Origin: Neoscytalidium dimidiatum
Lineage: Eukaryota; Ascomycota; Dothideomycetes; Botryosphaeriales; Botryosphaeriaceae
Direction of reading: 5' to 3'
DNA: 64,000 nucleotides
NCBI GenBank assembly: GCA_037367355.1
Contig: CM074700.1
Coordinates: 1,550,001 to 1,614,000, forward strand
The notes under the pieces were generated by a model. That model did no database searches, was not told the origin of the DNA, and worked only from the letters and a program-made list of their open reading frames with translations. Position 1 is the first letter of the stretch. Each line of letters begins with the position of its first letter. Made by a program: the position numbers and the translations under genes. This document shows, one piece after another, positions 12,992-23,423 of the stretch.

Positions 12992-13879
12992 ATGTCGGTC
13001 AAGTTCGAGAAGGAGTCCGTCAGGACTGCCGCCGCCTCCGCCGCTGCCGGCACCCTTCCCAAGGGCGGCAAGCACGATGACCTGGTCCACGACGTCGGCG
13101 AGGCCTTGACCCGCGGCGGCGGCGCCAATGGCTATCTCCAGGTGCGCAACCTCGCAACGCGCCCGCTCACTCCGCAACCACCAGTGCTGATGTCATTGCC
13201 TCCAGGCCTACCTGAAGCAGCTCCAGAGCAACCCGCTGCGCACCAAGATGCTTACCTCGGGTACCCTTTCTGGCCTGCAGGAGTTCCTGGCCTCGTGGAT
13301 TGCCCACGACCGGAACAAGGACGGCGGCTACTTCACCTCCCGCGTGCCCAAGATGGCCATCTATGGCGCGTTTATCAGTGCGCCGCTCGGCCACGTCCTC
13401 ATCCACATCCTCCAGAAGTTGTTCCAGGGACGGACGAGTTTGAAGGCCAAGATCCTGCAGATTCTCGTCAGCAATCTCGTCGTACGTTTGCCCGCTGGGT
13501 CCTGCGCCGCCGCTCTGCGCCGATGTCGCTAATCATGTCGTGCTAGGTCTCGCCGATCCAAAACGCCGTTTACCTCACCTCCATGGCCGTCATTGCCGGT
13601 GCTCGCACCTTCCACCAGGTGCGCGCAACCGTGAAGGCTGGCTTCATGCCCGTCATGAAGGTCAGCTGGATCACCTCTCCCATTGCCCTGGCCTTCGCCC
13701 AGAAATTCCTTCCTCAGGAGACTTGGGTGCCTTTCTTCAACATTATCGGCTTCATTATTGGTACCTACGTCAATGCCCACACCAAGAAGAAGAGGCTCGC
13801 GGCACTTAGGAGAAAGCACTACGGCGACAGCCGTAGCACCGTGGGCGGGCGCGACGACTATGACAGGCCTCGATACTAA
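12992..13879 (+). CDS. Mpv17/PMP22 family integral membrane protein
   Basis: Three exons, 12992-13141, 13206-13481 and 13547-13879, give 252 aa; introns are about 64 and 65 bp. The reading frame is consistent across both joins. The chosen ATG begins MSVKFEKESV and sits in a good context (cccgccATGtcg). After an Ala-rich N-terminal part, residues from about 51 match the family: YLKQLQSNPLRTKMLTSG, a GAFISAPLGHVLIHILQ segment, and the closing block WITSPIALAFAQKFLPQETW followed by FFNIIGFIIGTYVNA. Family members sit in peroxisomal or mitochondrial inner membranes; yeast Sym1 and the Neurospora Woronin sorting complex protein WSC belong here. The opening of the core resembles the peroxisomal branch more than Sym1, but I cannot settle that from sequence alone. 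The C-terminal tail is basic. Confidence 0.85.
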
Positions 13880-15260
13880 GCTACTCCTCCTGCTCTCAAA
13901 CCCATACTCTCCCGGCAAGGCGTCCTTTGTGGCCAAAATAGACGTGTTCAAGGTCTTGCGCTTTGATTACTATTCAATGGCGAGACGGCCATATTGGTGG
14001 TTGGCAACCGCCCAGCAGCGACAGGGGGTTCTAGACTTTCCGCCAATTGACCAATCGCACGTGTCCAGCCCCCCGACTTTTTTGATGCGACATGGCGGAT
14101 AATGCTGTACATTTTCATGACTTTCCTTCCCATTTTCTACTTCGCTGGCGACACCTCAGGTACGAGCAGTTGAAATGATATATCCCCAATGCGTTTCTCT
14201 TTTTCATTGGAATCTGAAAGACTGGCTTTGGAGAGCGAGAGACATCCTTACGTGCTTGATCCCATGTCGTACTTTTGATTATCATGAAAGAGGCGCTGCT
14301 TCATTTGATATGCCGCCCCCATCTGCACTTGATAGTGCTTTTGGTTCTCCGTCTCGCTGGCTCAACAATTATTTCGATGAGAGTTGACATATCTGATGTT
14401 TTCATTGGGGCTTCACAGCAACTAGGTTGAAAGAACCGAGGTTATGTGGTGCATATTACAAAACGAAGTCAGATCAGAGAGTCATTGGCTACCTAAAATT
14501 TGACTCTTCCAGTGATATTCTAACTCGCTCATTTCTAAACGCTTTAATTGTTTGAATTTAGTCAATCTGACTGGTCGGCTCGCCTTTTGCCCACTCGCTT
14601 TTCGTACCTTACCGTCTGTTACCCACCCGGCCTCTCCCATCTCTAATTACCTTTCTGCCAAAGCCCCACCTCTCTGGTTCAAACAACTCCTTTGACACGC
14701 TCACTTTCGTTACGCACCTACCCGCCCTTCTTACCTCCACAGACCCTATTTTAAATGACCAAACATGAGAGAAGAATTAAGAAAAGAGCTAAAGAGATCA
14801 GTATGCGTTGGTAGCTTGTAACATAAACATGCAAAGGTAGGCCAACCATCCGTAGGAAGTCATTCTTGATGTGAAGGAGCGAAAATGCGGGTTGGAGGAG
14901 CCAAACTAGTTGATAGCAATCCTCCCAGCCATTTCTGCCTTGCTTTTTGTTGGAGCTTTGATGACCCTTGCAAACAGCCGTGGTTGCTACCCAGTGCTTG
15001 CTATCCGTCTGATTGTAACAGGAGTTTGCTTTCAAACGAGGTCTGCCGACAAATGCCAACGGCGTAGCAACGCCATCCGACGCCCGCTACAGTTTGGTCG
15101 ATCGGCAGGATAATTTGGAATAAGGAAAGCCAAAGCCTGTCTTCAGTCGCAGTGCTCAGACAACTACAAATATTCACGTTTTCTGACGCTCAACTCTTTT
15201 ACATAACTTAATTCCAACGCCTCGAAACATCATTTTAGCAAGGCGCGCTGGTATACTACG
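13880..15260. other. Intergenic region between two plus-strand genes
   Basis: About 1.4 kb, more AT-rich than its surroundings, with a C/T-rich block at about 14,590-14,760. There are only short, unrelated open frames. It presumably holds the 3' end of the Mpv17-like gene and the promoter of the SprT-like gene. Confidence 0.45.
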
Positions 15261-18143
15261 ATGGGCCGGCCATTCCTCACTCCGCATCGCGCACAGCATT
15301 CATCCCAATCCTCCCCCTGCTCTTCACCATCCCCTTCTGATGAGGACTCAGAACCCATGCCCCGCCACCGCAGAGGAAAAAGAGGAAGAAGAAGAAAAAC
15401 AAGAGGAAGAGAAGGAAGAACCACGCCAAGAGCTCCCTCTGCCTCCCCCTCTCCTCCCCCATCACCAATCCCCGACTCCAACCCCAACCCCCAACCACCC
15501 ACCACCCACGACGGCGGCGCCTCCCTGCCACCCGGTCGCTGGAACACCAACTACGCCGTCGCCCACCTGGTCAACCACCTGCGCGCCTCCACCTCCACCT
15601 CCACCTCCACTCCTACCGCAGCAGACGCCATCGCCGCCGCGCGCACCTACCCCGTGCCGCCGCGCCAATGGCGCGCGTATCCGGGCCTGGTCTTCGCCTC
15701 GCTCAGCGCCGGCGTGTTTGGCGGGACGCTCGGGTGCGGGGAGGCGGGCGGCGCGTGCGAGGTGGGGTGGGGGATGCTGGACGAGGGGGTGTCGGGGCGG
15801 ACTGTTGTCGTCGACGGTGGAGGTCGGAAGCAGCGAGGCCGCAGGGGCGGGGAAGATGAAGAAGGAGGAGGAGGAGGGGAGGAGGAGGAGGAGGAGGTGC
15901 GCGTCACGATCGAGCTGAACGCCGCGGCGCTGCGTGGCGCGAGCAGGGACGAGATCGTGGGGACGCTGCTGCATCACATGATCCATGCGTATCTGCTTGT
16001 CGTCTGCGGCGGCGGCGGCGGCGGCGGAGGAGGAGGAGATAGAGCCGGGAAGGTGGGAGGCCGTTCATCCTGCAACCGTCGCAGGGGCCAGAGACATGAA
16101 AATTGGATGGACGAGGAAGAATTCAGGCAAGAGGGAGAAGAGGGAGCTGAGAGTCACGACGAAGACCACCACCACCACCACCACCACCTCGCCCACGGCA
16201 ACGCCTTCGCCGCCATCCTCTGGGAAATCCGCGCGCAAGCGGCCAAAGGCGAAGACGGCGAGGTGGTCAAGAGACCCTTACCCATCGGCTTCGGCCACAG
16301 GCTCCCCAGCGCGTACCGCCAATTCGTAGCCGAACGCTCGCTTACCAAGAAGACTTCTGCGTCCAACTCGAGCACCGAAAGCAGTGGCATCAACAGCAGC
16401 AGGAAGAAGAAGAAGAAGACGATGACGACGACGACGAGGAGCGGCCACGTCTCTCGCGGAAGCGGCCCGCTATCCACCACCCACTGCCCCGCCGTCGTGC
16501 CCATCGTCACGCTGGACGCGGCAAGCGCGTGGCATGCCAGCGAATGCGCGCCCTTCCTCGCCGCACCGCCCTGCGTGCGCAGCCACGCCCTCTACGCCTG
16601 CGAAAGCTCGACCGGCGCCGTCCGCCTCGTCCCGCGCGACGACGCATCCGCCCCGGCCTCCGCGTACGTCGAGTTCATCTTCGACGGCGATAAGCCGATC
16701 GGCGTGCCGCGGGCGACGGTCGAGCGGTTCGCGAGCCTCGCGGGGCTGTTCGAGAACGGGCAGAAGCGCTGGGTCGAGCTGCCGCGAGCAGCGGGCGTGG
16801 TCGGAAGGGCGGAGCTAGGCGCGCTGATGGCGTTCTTGCGCAGGCGGGCGTACGGGCCAGAGCTGAGGCCGCGGCGTGGAAGAAGGGGGAGCGGCGGCGG
16901 CGGGAGAGAAGATGACGAAGAGGCTGGGGAGGCAGGCGGAGATGGGCGGTCCGGTGTGCCCGTAATCAAGTTGAGTGCCGGGACCGTAGGGGGGTCGAAG
17001 GGAATTCGGAGGGGAGGCTGCTACCCATCTTCCTCTGAGAGTGAGGAAGAGAAGCAGCAGAGCCACGGGCCTGCGCATCTCCTGCATGACATCCGCGTCT
17101 ACCGTCTTGCCGATGCCCTAGGTTTCACCGAACTCGCCGCATGCGCGCTGCGCCGGTTGTACAACGATCAGGTCGTCACCTACGAAGATCCGATCGACCT
17201 GCTTGACACGTTATACTTCTCTGGCACCGGGGAGGTGCAGCTACCGCAGCAACTACGCGCTTGGGCGCAATCATTCCTGTGTCGCCGCGACAGTGCGCCA
17301 GAAGTCTCGAACATATCGAAATTAAGCATGCATCCGGCCTTGAAGGTGCGGTGGAACGATCTTTTGGCCAGGCGTGGTGAAGGAGCGCGAATGCTTTTGG
17401 ACGACATTAAGATGATACATGCGCGAGAGGCTGCAAAACGACCACGGTGGAAGTGTCAGAAGCAGTACGCTGGCATTTCGTACCTGACATCCGACGGAAA
17501 GCGGCGGCCTCTCTATGCACACAATATTGTGGACGATGATCTGGATATCTCGTCAGCGAAAGAAGACGAAAGCAACCAGGAATGCATTTGGGACAGTCCA
17601 CATCAGCGACCACGGACCCAGTATAACAACAGACAACCGCGCAATCGCATTAACAGATCACAGCTTTCTATGCAGCAGACTCCTTTTCCGCAACACCCCT
17701 TTCTATGGTGGAGTCAAGCGTCGTGCGACTTCCCCTACTCTTGTCACTGCCCACAAGCCTCATTTGCAGTGCCGCAATTCCCGTACTACGCGGCCCCACA
17801 TGCACACTCGCCTCACAAACAGCTGCAAGCTACACGAATACAGTCGACAGGCAGACAGCGCGCATCTCTGCGTTGCAAGGCCTCCAAAGCCGCCGAGGAA
17901 AGTAGCGCAGGCATCTCTGCAGCCACTCGGTCACCAGCGGCGATGGCATCACAGAGAAGCCGGGAACGTGCAGCTGCAGTGAAAACAGTGGAGGCCAGCG
18001 GATACGGAAAATATCAAGAAGACATGGGAAGTTCTCACGGCAATCTTTTCAAACATGGCGATGTGTTGTCCGGATCCAGACGTGGAAGGAACGGAAAATG
18101 GTCCTCATCGAGACGACGTCGGCCTCGGGTCAACGGTCAGTGA
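15261..18143 (+). CDS. SprT-like protein with degenerate HExxH motif and BTB-like region
   Basis: Single exon, 960 aa, starting at the ATG at 15261. Residues about 130-330 resemble the fungal SprT-like domain: QWRAYPGLVFASLSAGVFGG, then VRVTIELNAAAL, then LLHHMIHAYLL (238-242 is HHMIH, where a true SprT protease has HExxH), and later HGNAFAAILWEI, which supplies the usual third-ligand His. The catalytic Glu is replaced, so proteolysis is unlikely. The domain is interrupted by a poly-Gly run and a run of seven His, and preceded by an acidic, Pro-rich tract. Residues about 465-690 (YVEFIFDGDKPIGVPRATVERF, later DIRVYRLADALGFTELAACALRRLY) look like a split BTB/POZ fold. The tail is basic. Low-complexity expansions are heavy. 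The cellular role is unknown. Confidence 0.72.
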   Translation: MGRPFLTPHRAQHSSQSSPCSSPSPSDEDSEPMPRHRRGKRGRRRKTRGREGRTTPRAPSASPSPPPSPIPDSNPNPQPPTTHDGGASLPPGRWNTNYAVAHLVNHLRASTSTSTSTPTAADAIAAARTYPVPPRQWRAYPGLVFASLSAGVFGGTLGCGEAGGACEVGWGMLDEGVSGRTVVVDGGGRKQRGRRGGEDEEGGGGGEEEEEEVRVTIELNAAALRGASRDEIVGTLLHHMIHAYLLVVCGGGGGGGGGGDRAGKVGGRSSCNRRRGQRHENWMDEEEFRQEGEEGAESHDEDHHHHHHHLAHGNAFAAILWEIRAQAAKGEDGEVVKRPLPIGFGHRLPSAYRQFVAERSLTKKTSASNSSTESSGINSSRKKKKKTMTTTTRSGHVSRGSGPLSTTHCPAVVPIVTLDAASAWHASECAPFLAAPPCVRSHALYACESSTGAVRLVPRDDASAPASAYVEFIFDGDKPIGVPRATVERFASLAGLFENGQKRWVELPRAAGVVGRAELGALMAFLRRRAYGPELRPRRGRRGSGGGGREDDEEAGEAGGDGRSGVPVIKLSAGTVGGSKGIRRGGCYPSSSESEEEKQQSHGPAHLLHDIRVYRLADALGFTELAACALRRLYNDQVVTYEDPIDLLDTLYFSGTGEVQLPQQLRAWAQSFLCRRDSAPEVSNISKLSMHPALKVRWNDLLARRGEGARMLLDDIKMIHAREAAKRPRWKCQKQYAGISYLTSDGKRRPLYAHNIVDDDLDISSAKEDESNQECIWDSPHQRPRTQYNNRQPRNRINRSQLSMQQTPFPQHPFLWWSQASCDFPYSCHCPQASFAVPQFPYYAAPHAHSPHKQLQATRIQSTGRQRASLRCKASKAAEESSAGISAATRSPAAMASQRSRERAAAVKTVEASGYGKYQEDMGSSHGNLFKHGDVLSGSRRGRNGKWSSSRRRRPRVNGQ

Positions 18144-19208
18144 TAGAAAGGGCGTGGTGAATGAAGCACGTAGTAAGACATGAGTAGACGGAAGTGAGCT
18201 GAAGAAAAGCCTCAAGCATGAACAGCCGCACTCGTTCAGGCCTGTTGGGCGCCGATGGATGAGACTTCTTTCAGGATGGTCGTCGCACGGACCCCCGTCT
18301 GTGGCTCTCTGGAAGAAGCTGGCAATAATGGTGGATGGAGGTCGTAGCTCTCATGGCTGTAAGCTGATGCTAGTCGAGATGCCCTAAGAATGTGGATCAC
18401 ACTTCTCTTTTCCCGTGCCTCCGGAGCAGTGACACCGCTGCTGTGTGCTTGCGGTGCTGAAATCTACCCGGGTTGCACGGCTGGGGTCGCTGTCAGTTTC
18501 TTTTCCTTCCCTTCTAGCACACGCCCGCATGAGAGCCTACGGCGTTAACAAATGCACAGTATTCAGAAGCTGCACAGGGTAAGACGGTCCAGCATACGTC
18601 TTCGCGTAGTTCCGGTGAGTCTCGCAACGGTCCAGCTCTGCCGTCTGCAAGACAGTTAGCTTGCAATAAGTGAATCAAATACCTGCGGAAAGTGGAGCTG
18701 GGAAATTGACGTGCGTCGATGCGCGCGCCGTTTGGCCGACCTACTGCGAGGCAGAAGTGACATACATGGACGCCACTTCTATCGCTGCTTTTTTTTTTTT
18801 TTTCTTCTTGTTCCAGGTAACACGAGTCGCAGCGTGAAAGGTAAAAGATAAGCCGGACGCCCCAAGTCCCTCAATAAGCCCTAATCCCACGCTTTTGTTC
18901 TCACATGCTGGCGCGCTCCAAAATGGCAGCCGGTACGATGAATCCGAGAATCATGTCAGATCGTCCGAGGCGTGGGTTTCACAGCCCTCTCACCCCTGTC
19001 TGGCTCACGTCGGTAAAGGTATCCAGTAGAGTACGTGCAACTATAAGCTTTTCTTTTCGATTACCGGAAAGTTGTCGGGCCCTAGCGCGGGTGGTAGGTC
19101 GTACAGCTTGGCCACGCCAACGAGGCAGGTGAGAACTTTCGTGATCTTGTTGATCGTCTTGGTACGGATGCTTTTCGATATATTCCGCGGGAGAGGAACC
19201 GAGGGCGG
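18144..19208. other. Convergent 3' intergenic region
   Basis: This lies between the SprT-like gene (+) and LAS1 (-). It contains a T-run at 18,789-18,803. The open frame at 18,905-19,132 is unconvincing. Nothing else was recognised. Confidence 0.5.
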
Positions 19209-20884
19209 TCATGTAGGAATTACACCAATGGGGGTCGCTCGCCATGCGCCTTCCCATTTCCGCCAGCCACCCGGACGTGGCTGAGTCATCCCAGTAGCGG
19301 GTGGGTGTGCCGGAGACGCCGCCATGCTACTAAAAGCGTCAACGATTGTCTTACTTCCTGAAGAAAAGCGGGAAGGCAGGTTGGGAGCGCGTACATAGCA
19401 TCCCGCATCTCTTCGTCTTCTTGGAGCTCGGGCACGGGTTCTTTTCTAGAGTAAGGCTCGCTAGAGTTCCCCTCATTTTCGGGTGAAGCTTCGGGAAGGC
19501 TAGCTTCGAGGATAGGCAGCCACTCATCCTGGAAATCCTCATCCCCCTCCAAAAGCAACTCCTTGGCGAGCTTCCTAGACCAGTAGTTCGGCTGGGTCAT
19601 GCACGCAGTCATAGTGGAGGACCAGACATCCTGTCGTACATCGTGTGAGCATGATGATGACCAGGCCTTGCTGGTCAACACATGGAGGATCCAGTTGCAC
19701 ATGGCCGCCTTGACTGCATCCGACTTGGCATCAGCCTTGGACGGCTGAACCATGTAGCGGAACATGTGCTCGACAATGGTCTCGAGATATTGCAGTTCGA
19801 GGTTCAAGCGGCACAGCAGACCGTCCCAGATTAGATACGCACCATCCAGGGAGTCGCCAACCCTGTCGTCCGCGGTCAGCGTTACAAGCTGAGCATGCAG
19901 AGCAAACCGCAGCGGTACCCACCTGACGTCTGAAGGCACCAACATTCGATCAGCAAGGAGAAGCGAGATTACCTCATCACGGAGGTGTGGTGGTCTTCGA
20001 GTGGTCCGCAACGCATCAATCTGCTCCATGGCCTCTTGCACCGAGCGGGACTCCACGCCTGACTTCGGGCCTTCTTTTTTGATTTCCTCCCGCCTTCCAC
20101 TGACGAAGCTCTTGAGAATACGGTGCAGAGTGCCGCGGATCTCAGGGCCCGGGTCCTCGGCTGCGGCTGGGTCCCTGTTTTCAGGCAACGTCTGCAAGGA
20201 AGCGTCGAGTTTCGACCAGTAATGGTGCCACAGCCACTGCAGCGCCTGCTCGGTGGCCATTTGCAGCCTGCGCAGCGACGGCAAGTCCTCGTGCGTGGCC
20301 TCATGGCGCAGCTCGACGAAGCTGCCGGGCATGTCGAGCTCCTGGGCCATGTCGTACATGGACAGCTTCTTGAAGCTGTTCTGCACCGTGTCGCAGAAGC
20401 CCGTTACGAACCTATTTTGCAGAAACGGTAAGCTGCATCACTCGGGCGTGCGCTTCTGCGGGCTTCGAAGCTCGGTCGAAAGTGGAAATAAGTCCACCGA
20501 GCGAGTCAAGGGCAGGCATAAAGTGGGTGAAATGAAAAGAAGGAAAAGAAAAAAAAAAAAGTTTAAGCGCGTACCGGTTGAAGGCGGCGCAGTAGGCATT
20601 GCGGATTGCCAGGAGCGAGGCGCGTTGGGGATCGTCGTGGAGGGTGGCATCGATGAGCTGGGCGGTCGAGTCAAGAGCATGCGGCAACGGCGCCCGTCTC
20701 TTCCACGCGGAGATCTGCTTTGGGGGTGAGCACAGCTCCGTCATCATGCAGCGGGGGCCAAGCAGGGGCCGCGGACCTGATGGACGGCGGCCTGACGGTC
20801 TTCGGGACCGGCGAGATACAGGCGGTCGCGAAGGACCAGCAGCTCGGCGGGATGGCGCCAGGGGGTGACTTGGAAGCGCGGCAT
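19209..20884 (-). CDS. LAS1: Las1, HEPN endoribonuclease for ITS2 processing of pre-rRNA
   Basis: With the kinase Grc3, Las1 cuts pre-rRNA in ITS2 during 60S ribosome assembly in the nucleus. Four exons on the minus strand (20777-20884, 20575-20714, 19395-20411, 19209-19329) join in phase to 461 aa. Introns are 62, 163 and 65 bp. Exon 1 opens with the family start MPRFQVTPWRHPAELL. The catalytic HEPN motif RHEATH is at residues 118-123, followed by EDLPSLRRLQMATEQALQWLW. Exon 4 supplies the conserved C-terminal block GWRKWEGAWRATPIGVIP, which a simple read-through of exon 3 would miss. The centre is acidic near residues 385-420. The gene looks intact. A repeat-rich stretch lies just upstream of its start. 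Confidence 0.93.
20549..20560. repeat. A12 tract inside LAS1 intron 2
   Basis: A run of 12 A on the plus strand is a run of T in the transcript sense, right after the 5' splice site of the 163-bp LAS1 intron and followed by more pyrimidines. Confidence 0.8.
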
Positions 20885-21097
20885 GGGAGGGCGAGGAAGC
20901 GCGGAGGCAGCAGCAGTCGAGAATGGAGCTCGGTCGTGCGAGGACGAGGGCGGGCACAAGGCGGTAAGGCGATGTGACAAAGGGTGCGTCGTCGCCCGCT
21001 TCCGGCAGTGCAGGCTTGGGGTCGCGGCTGGGTTCAGCAAGAGGTCGGGTTCAGGGCGGGCGCAGTTCAGACAGAGCAGTTCCGTTCAGGTCAGGGC

Positions 21098-21146
21098 CGG
21101 ACTGGACGGGACAGGACAGGGCAGGACTGGACTGGACAGGCAGGCT
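21098..21146. repeat. Imperfect ACTGG/ACAGG pentamer array
   Basis: The units GGACT, GGACG, GGACA and GGCAG follow one another for about 49 bp, 214-262 bp upstream of the LAS1 start codon. Confidence 0.75.
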
Positions 21147-21168
21147 GCTGGGTCGGGCTAGCGCGGCG

Positions 21169-21220
21169 GTGGGCGTGGGCGTTGGCGCTGGCGTTGGCGC
21201 TGGCGCTGGCGCTGGCGGCG
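21169..21220. repeat. GGCGTT/GGCGCT hexamer array
   Basis: About eight hexamers of the form GGCG(C/T)T follow the pentamer array and lie about 285-335 bp upstream of the LAS1 start. Confidence 0.8.
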
Positions 21221-22256
21221 GGCCGGCCGGTCAGTCGTCAGGCGGGTTGCTGGCTTGCTGCGTTCGTGCGCCGGTCGGGGTGGTGCGCAGCGCTGCGCGT
21301 CTGCGCGTCGAATATTCGGGCTGCTGTTGAGGTGAATTAAAGAAGGCGCTAGCGATTAGTCCGGCCGCGGCATCCCTGCGCTGCCCGCCCCGTTGCTCTG
21401 CTGCCCTGTCGCCCCGTGCTGCCCGCGCCGTCCACAAAACCCATGGCTGGCACACGGATGGCCGTCGACACGCTGAGATTGCCAGGAGCCCGCTCGCTGC
21501 ACTGCGCCGTGCGCCGTGCGCCCTGGAGGATGCCGCTGCAAAGTATGCTGCCACACGCCTCACCCCTCCCACCCCCTGCCCTCCCTGGCCCCCGGTGCTC
21601 CCTGCCCGCCCCGCCACATCGGACGCTGTTTCGTGTTGTATTTTCCCGTGCAGGCACGCTCGCACACGACCAATGTGGAACCCCTGCCCCCTCCGGCCCC
21701 CGCCATGGCCTGCCCGCTGCCCGCCTTTTGCCAGAGTCAGATGCAAAACCGATGACTTGGAGACATCAGCCAAGCCTCAAGCCGCGGGCGTTGCACATGG
21801 CCATGAGCCCGTCCCGCTGCCGCAACGAGACCCACCCTCACCAATGTCACGCTCCGTGCGAGCAAAACTAATTTTTTTTTTTTTACCCTTCCTTCGCTTG
21901 TCGCCCTGCCCTGCCCTGCATGACCTTCCCTTACCGATCGAAGCGTTCGTCCGGTGCGCGGCCTGTGCCGCAAATAACATTCCCGAGCCGTCCGTAAACG
22001 AGGGTCACACGTCAGTTCCAGACAGTTCCAAGCCGGTATTTGGACTATTTCGTATTTTATTTTTTTTTCAAACTATCTACCAAAATGCACATGCCGCCGC
22101 TGGTGGGGTATCTCTAAGTGCCGTCCATCAGGTCGCCAAGTGTCTGGTCTGTGGAGGCGAGCGCGCGGACGAAAGTCCAGAATGACGCGGCTCTGAAACC
22201 AGCGGATACGCAAAACGCCATCGCTATGCTATGCTTTGTAGTCGTGATTCAACTCC

Positions 22257-23423
22257 CTAACACTGCGGCTGCAGCCAACCATAACCAAACCCAGCATCCT
22301 GTGCCGTGGGCCGCTTCAGCTGCTGGTACCACCATTCATTCGTATACGTCTCTTCGTCCTCAAGAAGGAAACTTTGTCCTGAGAGGTCTGCTGCCGGCAC
22401 CGCTTGTGCTGCAGCGTTCAGTGTCCAGCATCGTTTGTCATCCTCTTCTTCCGCCTGCTTCGGGGGTTCTGGAGCCTCTTCGATGCTCTCTTCATCCGAG
22501 CTGTCGTCATCGTCGTCTGCATCTTCTTGTTCGATCTCTGGCGGTGGCTGCCATGTCTCCTCGAGCTTAAGCCCCTTGCCCAGCCCAGACGTCAACATAG
22601 ACTCGTAGCTGGGTGGATCGTAGAGGCCCATGCCGACCAGCACGTTGCCAGACTCCTTAGACGACTCATCTTCCACGCAGTCGTCGTCCTGGTCCGCATT
22701 CTGGATCGGCAAGCAATCCGAAGAGTCGGATTGGCTGCGAGGGTGCGAGGTTGGTACTCCGTCGGTAGCCCAGTTTTCTTGCACAGGGGCAGACGTGATC
22801 CCGGAGAATGATGACACGGGTGCAGGAGGTTCACTGTAATCTGGGAAAGGGGAAGTATCCATCGATGTGTCGTTGTCGAGGGTGGCCAGGGGGAAAGTCT
22901 CTCGTTTGCGTTGTGCCAAGGCCGAGAGGTAGGCCAGTGCGGAATTAGAGGCGTAGCCGGAAGCGGGACTGGGGTACGCTGACGTCTGATCCGGGAAATC
23001 ATAGCCACCATTTTGGCTAGACATCTCATTGGCCGGACTCGAGTTGAAGTAGTTCGACGAGGACGGGTGCCAGCTGAACGGGCGAGTTGATGAAGAGAAT
23101 CCGCCTGTGGTGTTGCTGTCTTGCATCTCGTCGTCCTCCGATCCAAACATCATATTCCAGCGGTCCTCCAACGTGACATAACGCTTGGTAGCCGAGGTAG
23201 TTTTCCGTCTCTCGTGACCGGTAGGACTGTTGTGAATGCTGCGCGGCTTCTCAATGCGAGAGGGCCGCTTGGAGGTGTTGTGGCCATAGGAGTTCCTTGA
23301 CTCCCGTTGGGAGAAGAGGGGGGAGGTGGAGGTGGTGTTGGTCGAATATGGTGAGGTTGCGTTCATGACTGTTGTGTTGTTTGGCTGGTGTCCAAAAGGC
23401 CTTCGAAGGAAGAGGCTGACCAT
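22257..23423 (-). CDS. Unknown Ser-rich, acidic fungal protein
   Basis: I do not recognise the family. The open frame gives 388 aa from the ATG at 23421-23423; a second in-frame ATG 19 codons later (MNATSPYSTN) could be the true start. A GTATGT and downstream AGs just upstream mean an extra 5' exon cannot be excluded. Short blocks look constrained: RYVTLEDRWN at 81-90, ALAYLSALAQRKRETFP near 165, VLVGMGLYDPP followed by GLKLEETWQPPPE, and a closing NEWWYQQLKRP. Between them it is Ser/Asn-rich or strongly acidic (a run of Asp before residue 320). There is no signal peptide, membrane segment or Cys pattern. The alternation of short motifs and disorder suggests a regulatory or adaptor protein, as inference only. 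Confidence 0.7.
   Translation of the reverse strand: MVSLFLRRPFGHQPNNTTVMNATSPYSTNTTSTSPLFSQRESRNSYGHNTSKRPSRIEKPRSIHNSPTGHERRKTTSATKRYVTLEDRWNMMFGSEDDEMQDSNTTGGFSSSTRPFSWHPSSSNYFNSSPANEMSSQNGGYDFPDQTSAYPSPASGYASNSALAYLSALAQRKRETFPLATLDNDTSMDTSPFPDYSEPPAPVSSFSGITSAPVQENWATDGVPTSHPRSQSDSSDCLPIQNADQDDDCVEDESSKESGNVLVGMGLYDPPSYESMLTSGLGKGLKLEETWQPPPEIEQEDADDDDDSSDEESIEEAPEPPKQAEEEDDKRCWTLNAAAQAVPAADLSGQSFLLEDEETYTNEWWYQQLKRPTAQDAGFGYGWLQPQC

Larger units (their letters stand above)
20885..22256. promoter_or_regulatory. GC-rich intergenic region upstream of LAS1
   Basis: About 1.4 kb separates the LAS1 start from the 3' end of the next minus-strand gene. It contains two adjoining tandem repeats, listed separately. 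Long open frames here on both strands are composed of the repeats or of Pro/Arg/Ala-rich nonsense and are rejected. Confidence 0.5.

Noticed and set aside
12026..13177. 383-codon minus-strand frame
   Set aside because: It runs antisense to the Mpv17-like first exon and the divergent promoter, is Ala/Arg/Pro-rich, and matches no family.
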